DNA of 64,000 nt from Bacteroidales bacterium (GTDB taxonomy: Bacteria > Bacteroidota > Bacteroidia > Bacteroidales > P3). The position numbers and the translations under genes were made by a program. Within the stretch, counting starts at the first letter, position 1; every line of letters starts with the position of its first letter. Below the pieces are notes generated by a model. The model did no database searches, was not told the DNA's origin, and saw only the letters and a list, made by a program, of their open reading frames with translations. Below, one piece after another: positions 27,139-35,811 of this stretch. Location: NCBI GenBank assembly GCA_017480245.1, contig JAFVBA010000013.1, positions 1 through 64,000 on the forward strand. The letters are read 5' to 3'.

Positions 27139-27400
27139 TGCAGTCAATTTCCGATTATTTGCTGCCAATTTGGAAACAAATGCCGATAGGAAAGAATTAT
27201 TTGCCGACAAATTAAATCAAAAGACCTGGTTTTTCGCTTCAAATAACCTGGTTTTTCAAAGTCAATAACCTGGTCTTTTGCATCAAATAACCAGGTCTTT
27301 TGATTTAAATTGGCGGCATTTGATTCGTTTTGTGCGGCATTGGGTTCTGAAATTGCGGCAGTTATGTCGGTTTCTGCACCTTTTGTTTTATAAGATTGCA
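27139..27400. repeat. Palindromic phased word array (21/22-bp spacing), locus A
   Basis: Between rimP and the hexosaminidase, TGC words recur at 27139, 27160, 27181 and 27202 (exactly 21 bp). CCTGG words follow at 27225, 27247 and 27269, and CCAGG at 27291 (exactly 22 bp); then GCA words at 27316, 27337 and 27358 (21 bp), with weaker ones at 27376 and 27398. The whole is symmetric about 27260: TTAAATCAAAAGACCTGGT (27212-27230) is perfectly complementary to 27290-27308. An 85-codon minus-strand frame through it is a by-product of the repeats. The function is unknown; a large hairpin or a phased protein-binding array are possible. The rest of the 700-bp spacer shows only promoter boxes. Confidence 0.85.
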
Positions 27401-27621
27401 ATACTGAATTTCTTAATTACAAGTTTTCTCCCCTCGCCGTTAAGTAATTTTTACGGGAAGATACGTTTTCTTAATTAAAGATTAAGGATTCTTCAACGGA
27501 AGGTAAGTTTGCTTAATAAAATGGTAAAAAATCTCAAGGAGAAGGTAAAGGTGTTTGATAAATATGTAAAGATTTTTATCGGATTGTAAGGACGGTAAAA
27601 AGAAATATTAAAAATTTTTGT

Positions 27622-27629
27622 TAATTTTG
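27622..27629 (+). promoter_or_regulatory. -7 box of the hexosaminidase gene
   Basis: TAATTTTG followed by C stands 26 bp before the ATG, matching the Bacteroidota -7 consensus. No TTTG is seen at the expected upstream spacing. Confidence 0.5.
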
Positions 27630-27655
27630 CGGTTTCAATTTAAATAAGCAGTGTT

Positions 27656-30001
27656 ATGAATTTTAAATCATCAATATTTATTGCCTTGACGTTGGCATTT
27701 GTGTATATTAATAATGTATGTGCCCAGAAAATTGCGGTGGTTCCGCAGCCAAGTAATGTTCTGATTAAAGAAAATGCACGGGATTTTGTCTTCAGTGCGG
27801 AAAAAACCAAGATATTTGCACCTAAAGATTGCAAAACGGCACAGATTCTCGCCGAAAGCCTACAATATTTTTATCCCGAAAGAGAAGGCGTTATGCCAAA
27901 AGATGACAATATGCGGCAGAATATGGATAACAGTATTATTTTCGTAACTACTGCGATGCGGAACTTAGGCACCGAAGGCTATGTTATCGACGTTAATGAC
28001 CGAAGAATCACCATTGAAGCCAACGATGAAACGGGATTTTTCTATGCGCTTCAGACGTTATGGCAACTTATCGGAACTGATTTCTATTTAGACAGGTACA
28101 ACGGGAATTTTACCGCCGTTAAAGGTTATCAAAGAAGCATTGCTCCGTGCAGGATAGAGGATTATCCGCGTTTTGCTTACAGAGGAAAACATTTGGACTG
28201 CGCCCGCCATTTCTTTGACGCCTCTTATATCAAAAAGTATATAGATTTGTTGGCATTTCATAAGATTAACGTATTCCATTGGCACCTTACCGATGACCAA
28301 GGGTGGCGTTTGGAGATAAAGAAGTACCCCAAATTGCAGGAAGTAGCGGCCTACCGTAACGGAACGTTAATCGGACATTACTCCGACCGCCCCGAAAGCG
28401 AACATATCTACGACACAATCCGCTACGGAGGGTATTACACTCAGCAAGAAGTGAAAGAAATAGTAAAATATGCGGCAGAGAGGCATATAACCATTATTCC
28501 TGAGATTGAGTTGCCAGGACACAGTATGGCGGCGATAGCGGCTTATCCCGAGTTGTCATGCCGCGGCGAGCAGATAGAAGTTTGCAAGACTTGGGGCGTA
28601 CTGGACGATGTCTTCTGTCCGAAAGAAAAGACGTTCAAGTTTATATTTGACGTGCTGGACGAAGTTATGGATTTGTTCCCGTCAGAGTATATTCACATAG
28701 GGGGAGATGAGTGTCCTACGGTGAGATGGCAAGAGTGCAAGAATTGTCAGAAACTTATGAAAGAGAAAGGTTTTACTTCCGAAAATCAAATACAGGGTTA
28801 CTTCACCACACGTGTTGAGGACTATTTGAATGCACACGGCAGGAAGATTATAGGTTGGGACGAGATATTGGAAAAGGGAGTGCGTCCGAGTGCTACCATT
28901 CTTTCCTGGCAGGGAGAACAGGGCGGCATAAATGCAGCAAAACAGGGCAACGACGCTATTATGGCGGCAAGTGCGTATCTATATTTTAACTTCTATCAAG
29001 GAGTTGCTTCCACCGAGCCGCTTAGTTTCGGCGGATTCACTCCTCTGAAGAAGACATATCTGTTTGAACCCGTTGCAAAGGAACTTTCTTCTGACGAAGC
29101 GTTACATATAATAGGTATGCAGGCATGTACCTGGACTGAATATATAGACAATACGGATTTGTTGGAATATAATGATTTGCCGCGTATGTCAGCCCTTAGC
29201 GAAAGAGCATGGAGTAAGAAAGAGATTAATGATTACGAGGGCTTCGTGAAACGTCTGGACAACGTATTGAAAATATATGAAGACGCAGGGTTTAATTATT
29301 CCAAATCACACTATGCAGTTTTGGCTCAGAGTTCAAGTACTGAGGGCAAAATACAAATCTCTCTTTCCTCTGCATTACAGGACGGAAAAATCTATTACAC
29401 AATAAACGGCGGCGTGCCTACGGAAAACAGTACCGAATACACACGTCCTTTTACCATAAACAGTGATGCCGTTATTCAGGCGGCGGCATATAAGAACCAC
29501 AAGTTATATTCTCCGCTTTTCAAGGCAGAATATCATATCAATAAGGCTACGGGAAAACCTTACGAGATGAGCGATGTTAATCCTCAGTACAACGCAGGCG
29601 GCGGTTTTGCATTGACTGACGGCATAAGAGGCAACAAAAAATCCTATGACTCATGGGTCGGAACCTATGGTAAGGACTTTTGTCCCGTTTTGGATATGGG
29701 AAAATCCACCGATATAAGCTCCGTAAGTATTAACTTCTTGGACGAAGAGGGTAGTTGGATATTTTTGCCTAAGGAAGTGAAGTTCTACGTTTCCGAAGAT
29801 AAGGTCAATTGGAAAGAATTGGCGGGCGTAATCAAACAAGACGTGGAAGGAAATCCTAAAGTAGTGAATTACTCTGTGTATTGTCAGCAAAAAGCACGCT
29901 ATGTCAAAGTATTGGGCATAACAATTGGAAACTGCCCTGAAGGACATTCGGGAGCAGGTTATCCTTCACACATGTTCGGCGACGAAATTGAGGTCAGATA
30001 A
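27656..30001 (+). CDS. Exported beta-N-acetylhexosaminidase, GH20
   Basis: A 781-residue glycosidase releasing terminal GlcNAc/GalNAc from glycans. A signal peptide (residues 1-24, ending NNVCAQ) is followed by a GH20b N-terminal domain (about 28-165). The GH20 barrel has HWHLTDDQGWRLEIKKYP (about 200-220) and the catalytic pair in HIGGDECP (Asp351-Glu352), with TWTEYIDNTD further on. After about 530 comes a chitobiase C-terminal Ig-like module (YYTINGGVPTENS, then AAAYKNHKLYSP) and a discoidin/F5-8 type C carbohydrate-binding domain (about 640-781). This is the common gut-Bacteroidales arrangement for mucin or host-glycan use. It appears monocistronic. Confidence 0.95.
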   Translation: MNFKSSIFIALTLAFVYINNVCAQKIAVVPQPSNVLIKENARDFVFSAEKTKIFAPKDCKTAQILAESLQYFYPEREGVMPKDDNMRQNMDNSIIFVTTAMRNLGTEGYVIDVNDRRITIEANDETGFFYALQTLWQLIGTDFYLDRYNGNFTAVKGYQRSIAPCRIEDYPRFAYRGKHLDCARHFFDASYIKKYIDLLAFHKINVFHWHLTDDQGWRLEIKKYPKLQEVAAYRNGTLIGHYSDRPESEHIYDTIRYGGYYTQQEVKEIVKYAAERHITIIPEIELPGHSMAAIAAYPELSCRGEQIEVCKTWGVLDDVFCPKEKTFKFIFDVLDEVMDLFPSEYIHIGGDECPTVRWQECKNCQKLMKEKGFTSENQIQGYFTTRVEDYLNAHGRKIIGWDEILEKGVRPSATILSWQGEQGGINAAKQGNDAIMAASAYLYFNFYQGVASTEPLSFGGFTPLKKTYLFEPVAKELSSDEALHIIGMQACTWTEYIDNTDLLEYNDLPRMSALSERAWSKKEINDYEGFVKRLDNVLKIYEDAGFNYSKSHYAVLAQSSSTEGKIQISLSSALQDGKIYYTINGGVPTENSTEYTRPFTINSDAVIQAAAYKNHKLYSPLFKAEYHINKATGKPYEMSDVNPQYNAGGGFALTDGIRGNKKSYDSWVGTYGKDFCPVLDMGKSTDISSVSINFLDEEGSWIFLPKEVKFYVSEDKVNWKELAGVIKQDVEGNPKVVNYSVYCQQKARYVKVLGITIGNCPEGHSGAGYPSHMFGDEIEVR

Positions 30002-30090
30002 TTTCTCTTCGGCGGCAATGGTTTTGAAAATGTAAAGGTACGAATAACCGAAGGTAAGATAATAACGGTGAATACATAAAACGGGTGCTT

Positions 30091-30603
30091 ATGAATATAA
30101 AAGTAAAGAGAATATTGGTAAGAATTTTTGACAAATCTATAAAAACGGGTTGGTTTTTCAGACTTATGGTTGTTTTGTCGGCACTGTACGGATTGTTTTT
30201 TACGCTGTTTAACGGCGGGGTGTTATTCCTGCGCAATTATCTGACGGAATATCTTTCCCAAACATCTGTTCCCGATACTCTGTTCTTTTATAAGGAGAAT
30301 CTGCTGTTCTTTGTTACTGCCAACAGGGTAATGTATCTTATCTGTTTTGCGGCAGGAATTTTCATACTGTATGGTTGCCATCTTCTGTTCAGAGGATATA
30401 AATGGGGATTGTTTTTTTATACCGTTGCAAAGATATTTCAAGTTATCACGCCGGTAGTTTTTCTCGGCTGGAGGGCATTTGCTGTCGGTGATGTGATGAT
30501 AATTCTTTTTTTCTTGGTATTTTACTATTACTATTCCTTTACTCACAATATAGAAAAGGCACTTCGCAAGTACAACCAAATTAAACCGCAAGACGAAAAC
30601 TAA
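30091..30603 (+). CDS. Unknown four-span membrane protein
   Basis: About 170 residues from the ATG at 30091 (a GTG two codons earlier is possible). Hydrophobic spans lie near residues 22-45, 75-98, 110-130 and 135-150, and the C-terminus is a polar helix. I recognise no family. Its TAA overlaps the ATG of the following methylase gene (TAATG), so they are translated together, though a functional link is not evident. Confidence 0.6.
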   Translation: MNIKVKRILVRIFDKSIKTGWFFRLMVVLSALYGLFFTLFNGGVLFLRNYLTEYLSQTSVPDTLFFYKENLLFFVTANRVMYLICFAAGIFILYGCHLLFRGYKWGLFFYTVAKIFQVITPVVFLGWRAFAVGDVMIILFFLVFYYYYSFTHNIEKALRKYNQIKPQDEN

Positions 30604-31307
30604 TGGCTGCTTTATATTTATTCCCTACTTTATTAGCCGATATTCAATGGCAGGAATGCATACCCGTAAAGAATGCAGAGAAGATTCTTTGCTGCGAATG
30701 TTTTATCGTAGAAGAATTACGGACTGCACGCAGGTTTCTTCGCAAAATAGGTTACAACAAATCCTTTGACCAAGTAACCTTCTTTGTCCTCAATGAGCAT
30801 ACAACCGATATTGAGATGACGAACTATTTGTATCCTATCAACGAAGGCAAAGATATATTCCTTATGTCCGAAGCAGGACTACCCTGCGTAGCTGACCCTG
30901 GGAGCAAAATAGTAAAGAAAGCCCATTCATTAGATATTGAAGTAATCCCTTTAACAGGTCCGTCTTCTATATATATGTCATTGATGGCAAGTGGTTTCAA
31001 CGGACAGAACTTTGCTTTCTTAGGATATCTTCCCGTTAAGGATAATGACAGGGAAAAGAAACTAAGACAAATTGAAGACAGATGTTATAAGGAAAATCAA
31101 ACTCAAATATTTATTGAAGCGCCGTACCGTAATGATAGAATGTTTCAAACGATGATGAAAGTTTTAAATGATAATACATTACTGTGTATTGCAACCGATA
31201 TTACATCTGAGCAGCAGAATATAAAAACTCATTGCGTTGCCCAATGGAAAAAGAAAAAAGACTTCACTATCGGCAAACGCAATACAATATTTTTATTATA
31301 TAAGTAA
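30603..31307 (+). CDS. RsmI-like tetrapyrrole-methylase-family SAM methyltransferase
   Basis: A 234-residue protein of the tetrapyrrole (corrin/porphyrin) methylase fold. LFLMSEAGLPCVADPGSKIV-type sequence (about 92-112) and IPLTGPSSIYMSLMASGFNG (about 118-137) are the diagnostic SAM-site blocks, as in RsmI, which 2'-O-methylates 16S rRNA C1402. FIEAPYRND matches the later RsmI block. The N-terminus is divergent and the length is shorter than canonical RsmI (about 280), so it may be the Bacteroidota short paralogue. It starts in the stop codon of the preceding membrane-protein gene. Confidence 0.8.
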   Translation: MAALYLFPTLLADIQWQECIPVKNAEKILCCECFIVEELRTARRFLRKIGYNKSFDQVTFFVLNEHTTDIEMTNYLYPINEGKDIFLMSEAGLPCVADPGSKIVKKAHSLDIEVIPLTGPSSIYMSLMASGFNGQNFAFLGYLPVKDNDREKKLRQIEDRCYKENQTQIFIEAPYRNDRMFQTMMKVLNDNTLLCIATDITSEQQNIKTHCVAQWKKKKDFTIGKRNTIFLLYK

Positions 31308-31333
31308 GTAAAAGACAATTATAAGATACTATT

Positions 31334-32590
31334 ATGAGACCGCTGGCGGAAATATTGAGACCTCAAACCCTTGATGAGTATATAGGACAGAAACATTTGG
31401 TAAATAAGGGCGCTATATTGCGTAATGCTATTGACAAAGGCGTTATTCCTTCCATGATTTTGTGGGGTCCTCCCGGCGTTGGCAAAACTACGCTGGCTAA
31501 TATCATAGCCAATACTCTTTTGATGCCGTTTTATTCTCTCAGTGCCATAAATTCGGGCGTTAAAGATGTAAGAGACGTTGTCGATAGGGCAAAACAGCAC
31601 GGCGGTAACTGCATTCTGTTTATTGATGAGATACATCGTTTCAGTAAATCGCAACAAGATTCTCTTTTGGGAGCAGTTGAAAAAGGTATAGTTACTCTTA
31701 TCGGCGCCACAACCGAAAATCCGTCTTTTGAAGTCATATCTCCTTTACTTTCAAGGTGTCAAGTTTATGTTCTTAAGTCGTTGGAAAAAGATGATTTGGC
31801 TATTCTTATTGACAAAGCCAAGACTTACATTGAGAAAACCGAGAAACGCAATATCAATATCAAAGAGACGGAGGCTTTAATGCGGATTTCAGGAGGCGAT
31901 GCCCGCAAGTTACTCAATGCAATTGAGGTTGTATGTTCGCAAATGGGCGGAGATATTGAGATAACTAATGATTTGGTCGGACATATTATTCAACAGAATT
32001 TGTCAATGTATGACAAAAAAGGCGAAAATCATTACGATATTATCTCGGCATTTATAAAGAGTTTGCGAGGTTCTGACCCCAATGCAGCGGTATATTGGTT
32101 GGCAAGAATGATTGACAGCGGCGAAGACCCGTTATTTATTGCCCGAAGAATGCTTATCCTTGCCAGTGAAGATATTGGCAACGCCAATCCGAACGCACTG
32201 CTATTGGCTAATGCATGTTTTGATGCCGTCAATAAAATCGGCTATCCTGAGTGCCGAATTATTCTTTCCCAAACAGCGATATACCTTGCCACTTCCAAGA
32301 AATCAAATGCCAGTTACATGGCTATTGATACTGCGCTGGCGGAAGTTAAAAACAGCGGAGATTTGCCCGTACCTTTGCATATAAGAAACGCACCGACCAA
32401 ACTTATGAAGCAATTAGGTTACGGCGACAACTACAAATATGCCCACGATTACGAAGGAAACTTCGTTCAACAGCAGTTTCTTCCCGACCGGTTGCAAGGA
32501 AAAATTTTCTATGACCCGTCAGATAACCGCAAAGAGAATGAAATCCGCAACGATTTGCGCCAAAAATGGAGCGGAATATACGATTATTAA
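31334..32590 (+). CDS. rarA: Replication-associated recombination protein A (RarA/MgsA)
   Basis: A 418-residue AAA+ ATPase of the clamp-loader clade that acts at stalled forks. Walker A is GPPGVGKTT (about 45-53), Walker B is LFIDEIHRF (about 95-103), and sensor 1 lies in IGATTENPS. The C-terminal MgsA oligomerisation region is seen in YDIISAFIKSLRGSDPNAA (about 235-253) and the ending SDNRKENEIR. The gene follows the methylase by 26 bp, probably in one transcript. Confidence 0.95.
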   Translation: MRPLAEILRPQTLDEYIGQKHLVNKGAILRNAIDKGVIPSMILWGPPGVGKTTLANIIANTLLMPFYSLSAINSGVKDVRDVVDRAKQHGGNCILFIDEIHRFSKSQQDSLLGAVEKGIVTLIGATTENPSFEVISPLLSRCQVYVLKSLEKDDLAILIDKAKTYIEKTEKRNINIKETEALMRISGGDARKLLNAIEVVCSQMGGDIEITNDLVGHIIQQNLSMYDKKGENHYDIISAFIKSLRGSDPNAAVYWLARMIDSGEDPLFIARRMLILASEDIGNANPNALLLANACFDAVNKIGYPECRIILSQTAIYLATSKKSNASYMAIDTALAEVKNSGDLPVPLHIRNAPTKLMKQLGYGDNYKYAHDYEGNFVQQQFLPDRLQGKIFYDPSDNRKENEIRNDLRQKWSGIYDY

Positions 32591-32652
32591 AATAAATTAG
32601 TACCCCCCCGCACAGGCAATTTGGATTTATTAACTACCTATGTTCCAGTATT

Positions 32653-32738
32653 AAAATAAAGTGCCGAATCACGAGATTCTTTTCAAAAAAGAGTAAAATG
32701 TTTTCAGAAAAGAATTTACTGATTCGGCACTTTATTTT
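32653..32738. repeat. Intergenic palindrome with AATAAAGTGCC arms, locus B
   Basis: AAAATAAAGTGCCGAATCA (32653-32671) is an exact inverted repeat of 32720-32738. Inside it ATTCTTTTC (32676-32684) pairs with GAAAAGAAT (32707-32715) about the same centre, and TTTTC words at 32680 and 32701 are 21 bp apart. It lies in the 342-bp space between rarA and panB, which otherwise holds only the panB promoter. It could act as a terminator for rarA, but similar copies elsewhere (42415, 48509) point to a repeat family. Confidence 0.85.
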
Positions 32739-32841
32739 GATTAAATTTTATTGCCTACGCGAGTTGCACCGGGTTATTTTTAGAAATACTTAAGTGTTTA
32801 TTGCTAAATAATGAATGGTAGGTATTATATAACAGTTTTGT

Positions 32842-32872
32842 TTTGTCAGTTTATAAAATTAATGTACTTTTG
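32842..32872 (+). promoter_or_regulatory. Promoter of panB
   Basis: TTTG (32842-32845) and TACTTTTG (32865-32872) are 19 bp apart, the canonical Bacteroidota -33/-7 pair. The leader to the ATG at 32933 would be about 55 nt. Confidence 0.75.
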
Positions 32873-32932
32873 CAGGACGAATTCTAATTGAGAGTAATTT
32901 TTGATATACTAATATATAATAAGGAAATAAAG

Positions 32933-33754
32933 ATGTCAGCAGTTACAGAGACAAATGCGAAAAAGGTTACCGTCCATACGCTTGAGAATATGGCACACAG
33001 AGGAGAGAAAATCTCAATGCTAACAGCCTATGATTTCTCTATGGCAAAGCTTGTGGATGCTTCAAATATAGATGTAATTTTAGTCGGAGACAGTGCGGCG
33101 AATGTTATGGCTGGTTACGAAACAACGCTGCCTATTACTTTGGAAGAGATGATTTACCACGCAAGAAGCGTTGTCCGTGCCGTTAATCGTGCATTGGTTG
33201 TTGTGGATATGCCTTTCGGAACATATCAAGGCAACAGCAAAATGGCGTTACAGAGTGCTATTCAGATAATGAAACAAACGGGAGCAGGCGCAATTAAACT
33301 TGAAGGCGGAAAAGAAGTATTGGAATCCATAGCAAGAATACTCTCGGCAGGTATTCCCGTTATGGGACATTTGGGTCTAACTCCGCAGTCAATAAATAAG
33401 TTCGGTACTTACGCCGTACGCGCAACCACTCAGGACGAAGCCGAAAGAATTTTAGCCGATGCACACGCCTTGGAAGACGCAGGCTGTTTTGCTTTGGTAT
33501 TGGAGAAAATACCTGCCGTGCTTGCAAAACGCATTTCAGAGGAATTAACAATCCCCGTAATAGGTATAGGAGCAGGTAAATATACTGACGGTCAGGTTTT
33601 GGTACTTCACGATATGTTGGGAATTACACAAGATTTCTCTCCGCGTTTTCTTCGCCGCTATCATTCTTTAGGCGATGAAATCCGCTCAGCAGTAAGACAG
33701 TATTCCTCAGATGTGAAAAACGGTAATTTCCCTAATGATAATGAACAGTATTAA
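32933..33754 (+). CDS. panB: 3-methyl-2-oxobutanoate hydroxymethyltransferase
   Basis: A 273-residue TIM-barrel enzyme forming ketopantoate from 2-oxoisovalerate and methylene-tetrahydrofolate, the first step of pantothenate synthesis. [20 protein letters not shown] then VGDS (about 30-55) carries metal ligands; AIKLEGGKE (about 119-127) and GHLGLTPQS (about 144-152) are family signatures; and [21 protein letters not shown] is conserved. The ATG at 32933 is chosen because it follows an AAGGAAATAAAG leader and matches the family start; the frame extends to 32888. No other pantothenate genes are adjacent. Confidence 0.95.
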   Translation: MSAVTETNAKKVTVHTLENMAHRGEKISMLTAYDFSMAKLVDASNIDVILVGDSAANVMAGYETTLPITLEEMIYHARSVVRAVNRALVVVDMPFGTYQGNSKMALQSAIQIMKQTGAGAIKLEGGKEVLESIARILSAGIPVMGHLGLTPQSINKFGTYAVRATTQDEAERILADAHALEDAGCFALVLEKIPAVLAKRISEELTIPVIGIGAGKYTDGQVLVLHDMLGITQDFSPRFLRRYHSLGDEIRSAVRQYSSDVKNGNFPNDNEQY

Positions 33755-33775
33755 TCTATAATCAGATTATTTATA

Positions 33776-33813
33776 ATAGGTCATATAGGGCTTTTAAGAC
33801 TTATATGGCCTAT
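33776..33813 (+). terminator. Hairpin downstream of panB
   Basis: ATAGGTCATATA (33776-33787) pairs with TATATGGCCTAT (33802-33813) with one G-T pair. No long T-run follows directly, so termination is probable but not certain. Confidence 0.5.
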
Positions 33814-33855
33814 AAATCTTATAAAAATTTAAAAAAAATCTATTTTCAGTGTAAC

Positions 33856-33896
33856 TTTTTTGTGTTTCGTGCATTTTACTTATAGAAACACAAAAA
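33856..33896. promoter_or_regulatory. Perfect 12-bp inverted repeat upstream of the outer-membrane barrel gene
   Basis: TTTTTGTGTTTC (33856-33867) and GAAACACAAAAA (33885-33896) are exact complements around a 17-bp loop, ending 12 bp before the ATG at 33909. It could be a leader hairpin or a dimer operator controlling the sigma-factor operon. No normal -7 box is seen here, which would fit an alternative-sigma promoter. Confidence 0.5.
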
Positions 33897-33908
33897 TTTT
33901 ATAATAAA

Positions 33909-34589
33909 ATGAAAAAAGTAATAGTAACTTTAGCAGTCGTAATTATGGCATTAGGTCTTTCAACTCAGAATTTGAAAGCACAGGAAAACAATAACGGACA
34001 AAATCCTGCAGAATCAGGATATAACATCGGGTTAGGATTCCATCTGTCTATGGATTTCTTCAATCCTAACAAAGATTTAAACTCCCAGTTGGGAATAAAG
34101 ACAAAAGGTATTGGCTACGGAGCTGGCTTTAGTATCTTTTTAGCACACCAAAACTTCAAGGCTTATTTCGGATTTGACTTCAACCATTCGTCAAACTTCC
34201 AAAAAGAAAATTCCTATCACATCTACACTCCTAAAACTTCCTTCAACTTGTCTTATTCCTTCGCTTTGGACAAAGATAATCTATTTGAAATGTCCCCTCA
34301 TGTAGGAATAGGTTATGCAAACAACATCATATCTTTCGGACATAACGTAAAACTTGACAATCTAAGCATAACAGACGCACAGAATGCAACGGGAGCATTC
34401 TCACAAACCAATTGGTACATTCCTGTAGGAGTGTTATTCCGTTTTAACGTCATTTCGTTTGGAGTAGGTATAGACATTCCTGTTCATTATAATGATGTAC
34501 ATCCTTTAGGCAGCAAAGATACTAAAGTAACAGGACTATCCAACATAAAGAACTTACCTACCAGTTTGACAATCGGCGTTAGTTTCTAA
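33909..34589 (+). CDS. Outer-membrane beta-barrel protein
   Basis: A 226-residue protein with a clear signal peptide (MKKVIVTLAVVIMALGLS up to LKAQ, about 1-25). Alternating aromatic/polar strands follow (YNIGLGFHLSMDFFNP; AYFGFDFNHSS; HVGIGYANNIISFG), and the protein ends in SLTIGVSF with a terminal Phe, as in porin-like barrels (OMP_b-brl type). It is the first of four close-set genes with an ECF sigma factor and probable anti-sigma factor, 8 bp ahead of the sigma gene. It could be a target of that sigma factor. Confidence 0.75.
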   Translation: MKKVIVTLAVVIMALGLSTQNLKAQENNNGQNPAESGYNIGLGFHLSMDFFNPNKDLNSQLGIKTKGIGYGAGFSIFLAHQNFKAYFGFDFNHSSNFQKENSYHIYTPKTSFNLSYSFALDKDNLFEMSPHVGIGYANNIISFGHNVKLDNLSITDAQNATGAFSQTNWYIPVGVLFRFNVISFGVGIDIPVHYNDVHPLGSKDTKVTGLSNIKNLPTSLTIGVSF

Positions 34590-34597
34590 GTACATCA

Positions 34598-35080
34598 ATG
34601 GACCGCAGCGATTATAACAACAGTGTAAAACTTTACTCCTCACGTCTCCATCAGTTTATCAAGAAACTGACGGGAGATGAGGAACAAACAAAAGATTTTG
34701 TGCAGGATTGTTATATGAAATTGTGGATTAACAATAAGCAAGTGGAAACGGATAAAGTTCGTGCGTGGTTATTTCAAACTGCATACAGGGAAGTTTTGAT
34801 GGATAGGAGAAAACAGTCTTATCATAACACATATATTGAAACTCTTAAGGAAGAAACAACTGACAATACTTACAACGGAGCAAGGGAAGCGTTGAATACA
34901 ATGATTGAATCCTTACCTGCCTCTTACAAAGCCGTACTTCTGTTAAAAGATGAGGAAGGTTACTCTTACGAAGAGATTGCTCAGCAGACGCAAATGACAA
35001 TAGAACAAGTTAAGATAACGCTTTACCGTGCTAGAGTGAAGATGAAACAAATGATTGGCAAGAAAGAAAATATTATATAA
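34598..35080 (+). CDS. ECF-type RNA polymerase sigma factor
   Basis: A 160-residue sigma-70-family factor of the extracytoplasmic-function type. The sigma-2 region is in LTGDEEQTKDFVQDCYMKLW (about 25-44) with VRAWLFQTAYREVLMDRRK after it, and the sigma-4 helix-turn-helix in LLLKDEEGYSYEEIAQQTQ then MTIEQVKITLYRARVKMKQ (about 113-152). The next gene, 2 bp downstream, has the profile of its anti-sigma factor. Confidence 0.93.
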   Translation: MDRSDYNNSVKLYSSRLHQFIKKLTGDEEQTKDFVQDCYMKLWINNKQVETDKVRAWLFQTAYREVLMDRRKQSYHNTYIETLKEETTDNTYNGAREALNTMIESLPASYKAVLLLKDEEGYSYEEIAQQTQMTIEQVKITLYRARVKMKQMIGKKENII

Positions 35081-35082
35081 AG

Positions 35083-35805
35083 ATGATAACAAAAGAAAAT
35101 TACGAGGCATATCTTTTAGATAAGGCAGAGGGAAATTTAAGTGAGCAGTTGCTTAAAGAATTAGAGTTTTTTTTGAAAGCAAATCCCCAATTGCAACCCG
35201 AAGAAGACGCTTACGATGAGGCGTTCGTTATGAAATATAATTCATACGAGCCATTGCCTTACGAAAATGAACTTTTGAAGAAACCTGTTATCATTCCGTT
35301 GGTTTGGAAAACGGTTTCAATAGCAGCAAGTATAGCTTTATTAATCGGAGTTTTCTTTTTCTTGCAACCAAATAACAACACCTCCTCTCCTATTGCCAAA
35401 ACACAACCTTTAGATAGCGTTTCACCAAAGCAAAATAACATATCTTCAAAACAAAATAACTCTTTAGTTCAAGAAAATAAGGTTTTAATTTCTTCAAATG
35501 TAATTGCGAAAAAAACAAATGCTAAGGAAATTCAAACTAATGAGGATTTTAATACGATAAAAGAGGAAAACATTATTGCGGAAAGTGAAAACGAAACGGT
35601 AAACAATGAAATAACGGGCGTAAATCTTATTGCGTATGAACCTAATCTTATTGCTTACGAAACAAAAACGGAAAATAACAACGAGATACAAGTAGAAAAA
35701 GGATTGATTGAGTATGAAAAACAACCTATATTCACCATTCCGAAACCTATACGGATAAATATCTCGGCAAAATTTGAAAATATTAACATAGCATCAAATA
35801 AATAA
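35083..35805 (+). CDS. Probable anti-sigma factor (single membrane span)
   Basis: A 240-residue protein with a cytoplasmic acidic N-terminus (about 1-65; YEAYLLDKAEGNLSEQ and ANPQLQPEEDAYDEAF, typical of Bacteroidota anti-sigma N-termini), one transmembrane helix (about 73-90; VSIAASIALLIGVFFFL) and a long low-complexity Asn/Lys/Ser/Glu-rich periplasmic region. A short internal duplication NLIAYEP/NLIAYET occurs near 183-197. It is placed between the sigma factor and an exported barrel protein with gaps of 2 and 6 bp. The role is inferred from layout and topology. Confidence 0.75.
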   Translation: MITKENYEAYLLDKAEGNLSEQLLKELEFFLKANPQLQPEEDAYDEAFVMKYNSYEPLPYENELLKKPVIIPLVWKTVSIAASIALLIGVFFFLQPNNNTSSPIAKTQPLDSVSPKQNNISSKQNNSLVQENKVLISSNVIAKKTNAKEIQTNEDFNTIKEENIIAESENETVNNEITGVNLIAYEPNLIAYETKTENNNEIQVEKGLIEYEKQPIFTIPKPIRINISAKFENINIASNK

Positions 35806-35811
35806 GCAGCA

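Noticed and set aside
27219-27306. CRISPR-like array
   Set aside because: The 22-bp units are contiguous and degenerate, with no unique spacers and no cas genes nearby.
27144-27401. 85-codon minus-strand frame between rimP and the hexosaminidase
   Set aside because: It runs through the phased palindrome array; its residues mirror the 21/22-bp words, and no promoter or homology-like pattern supports a gene.
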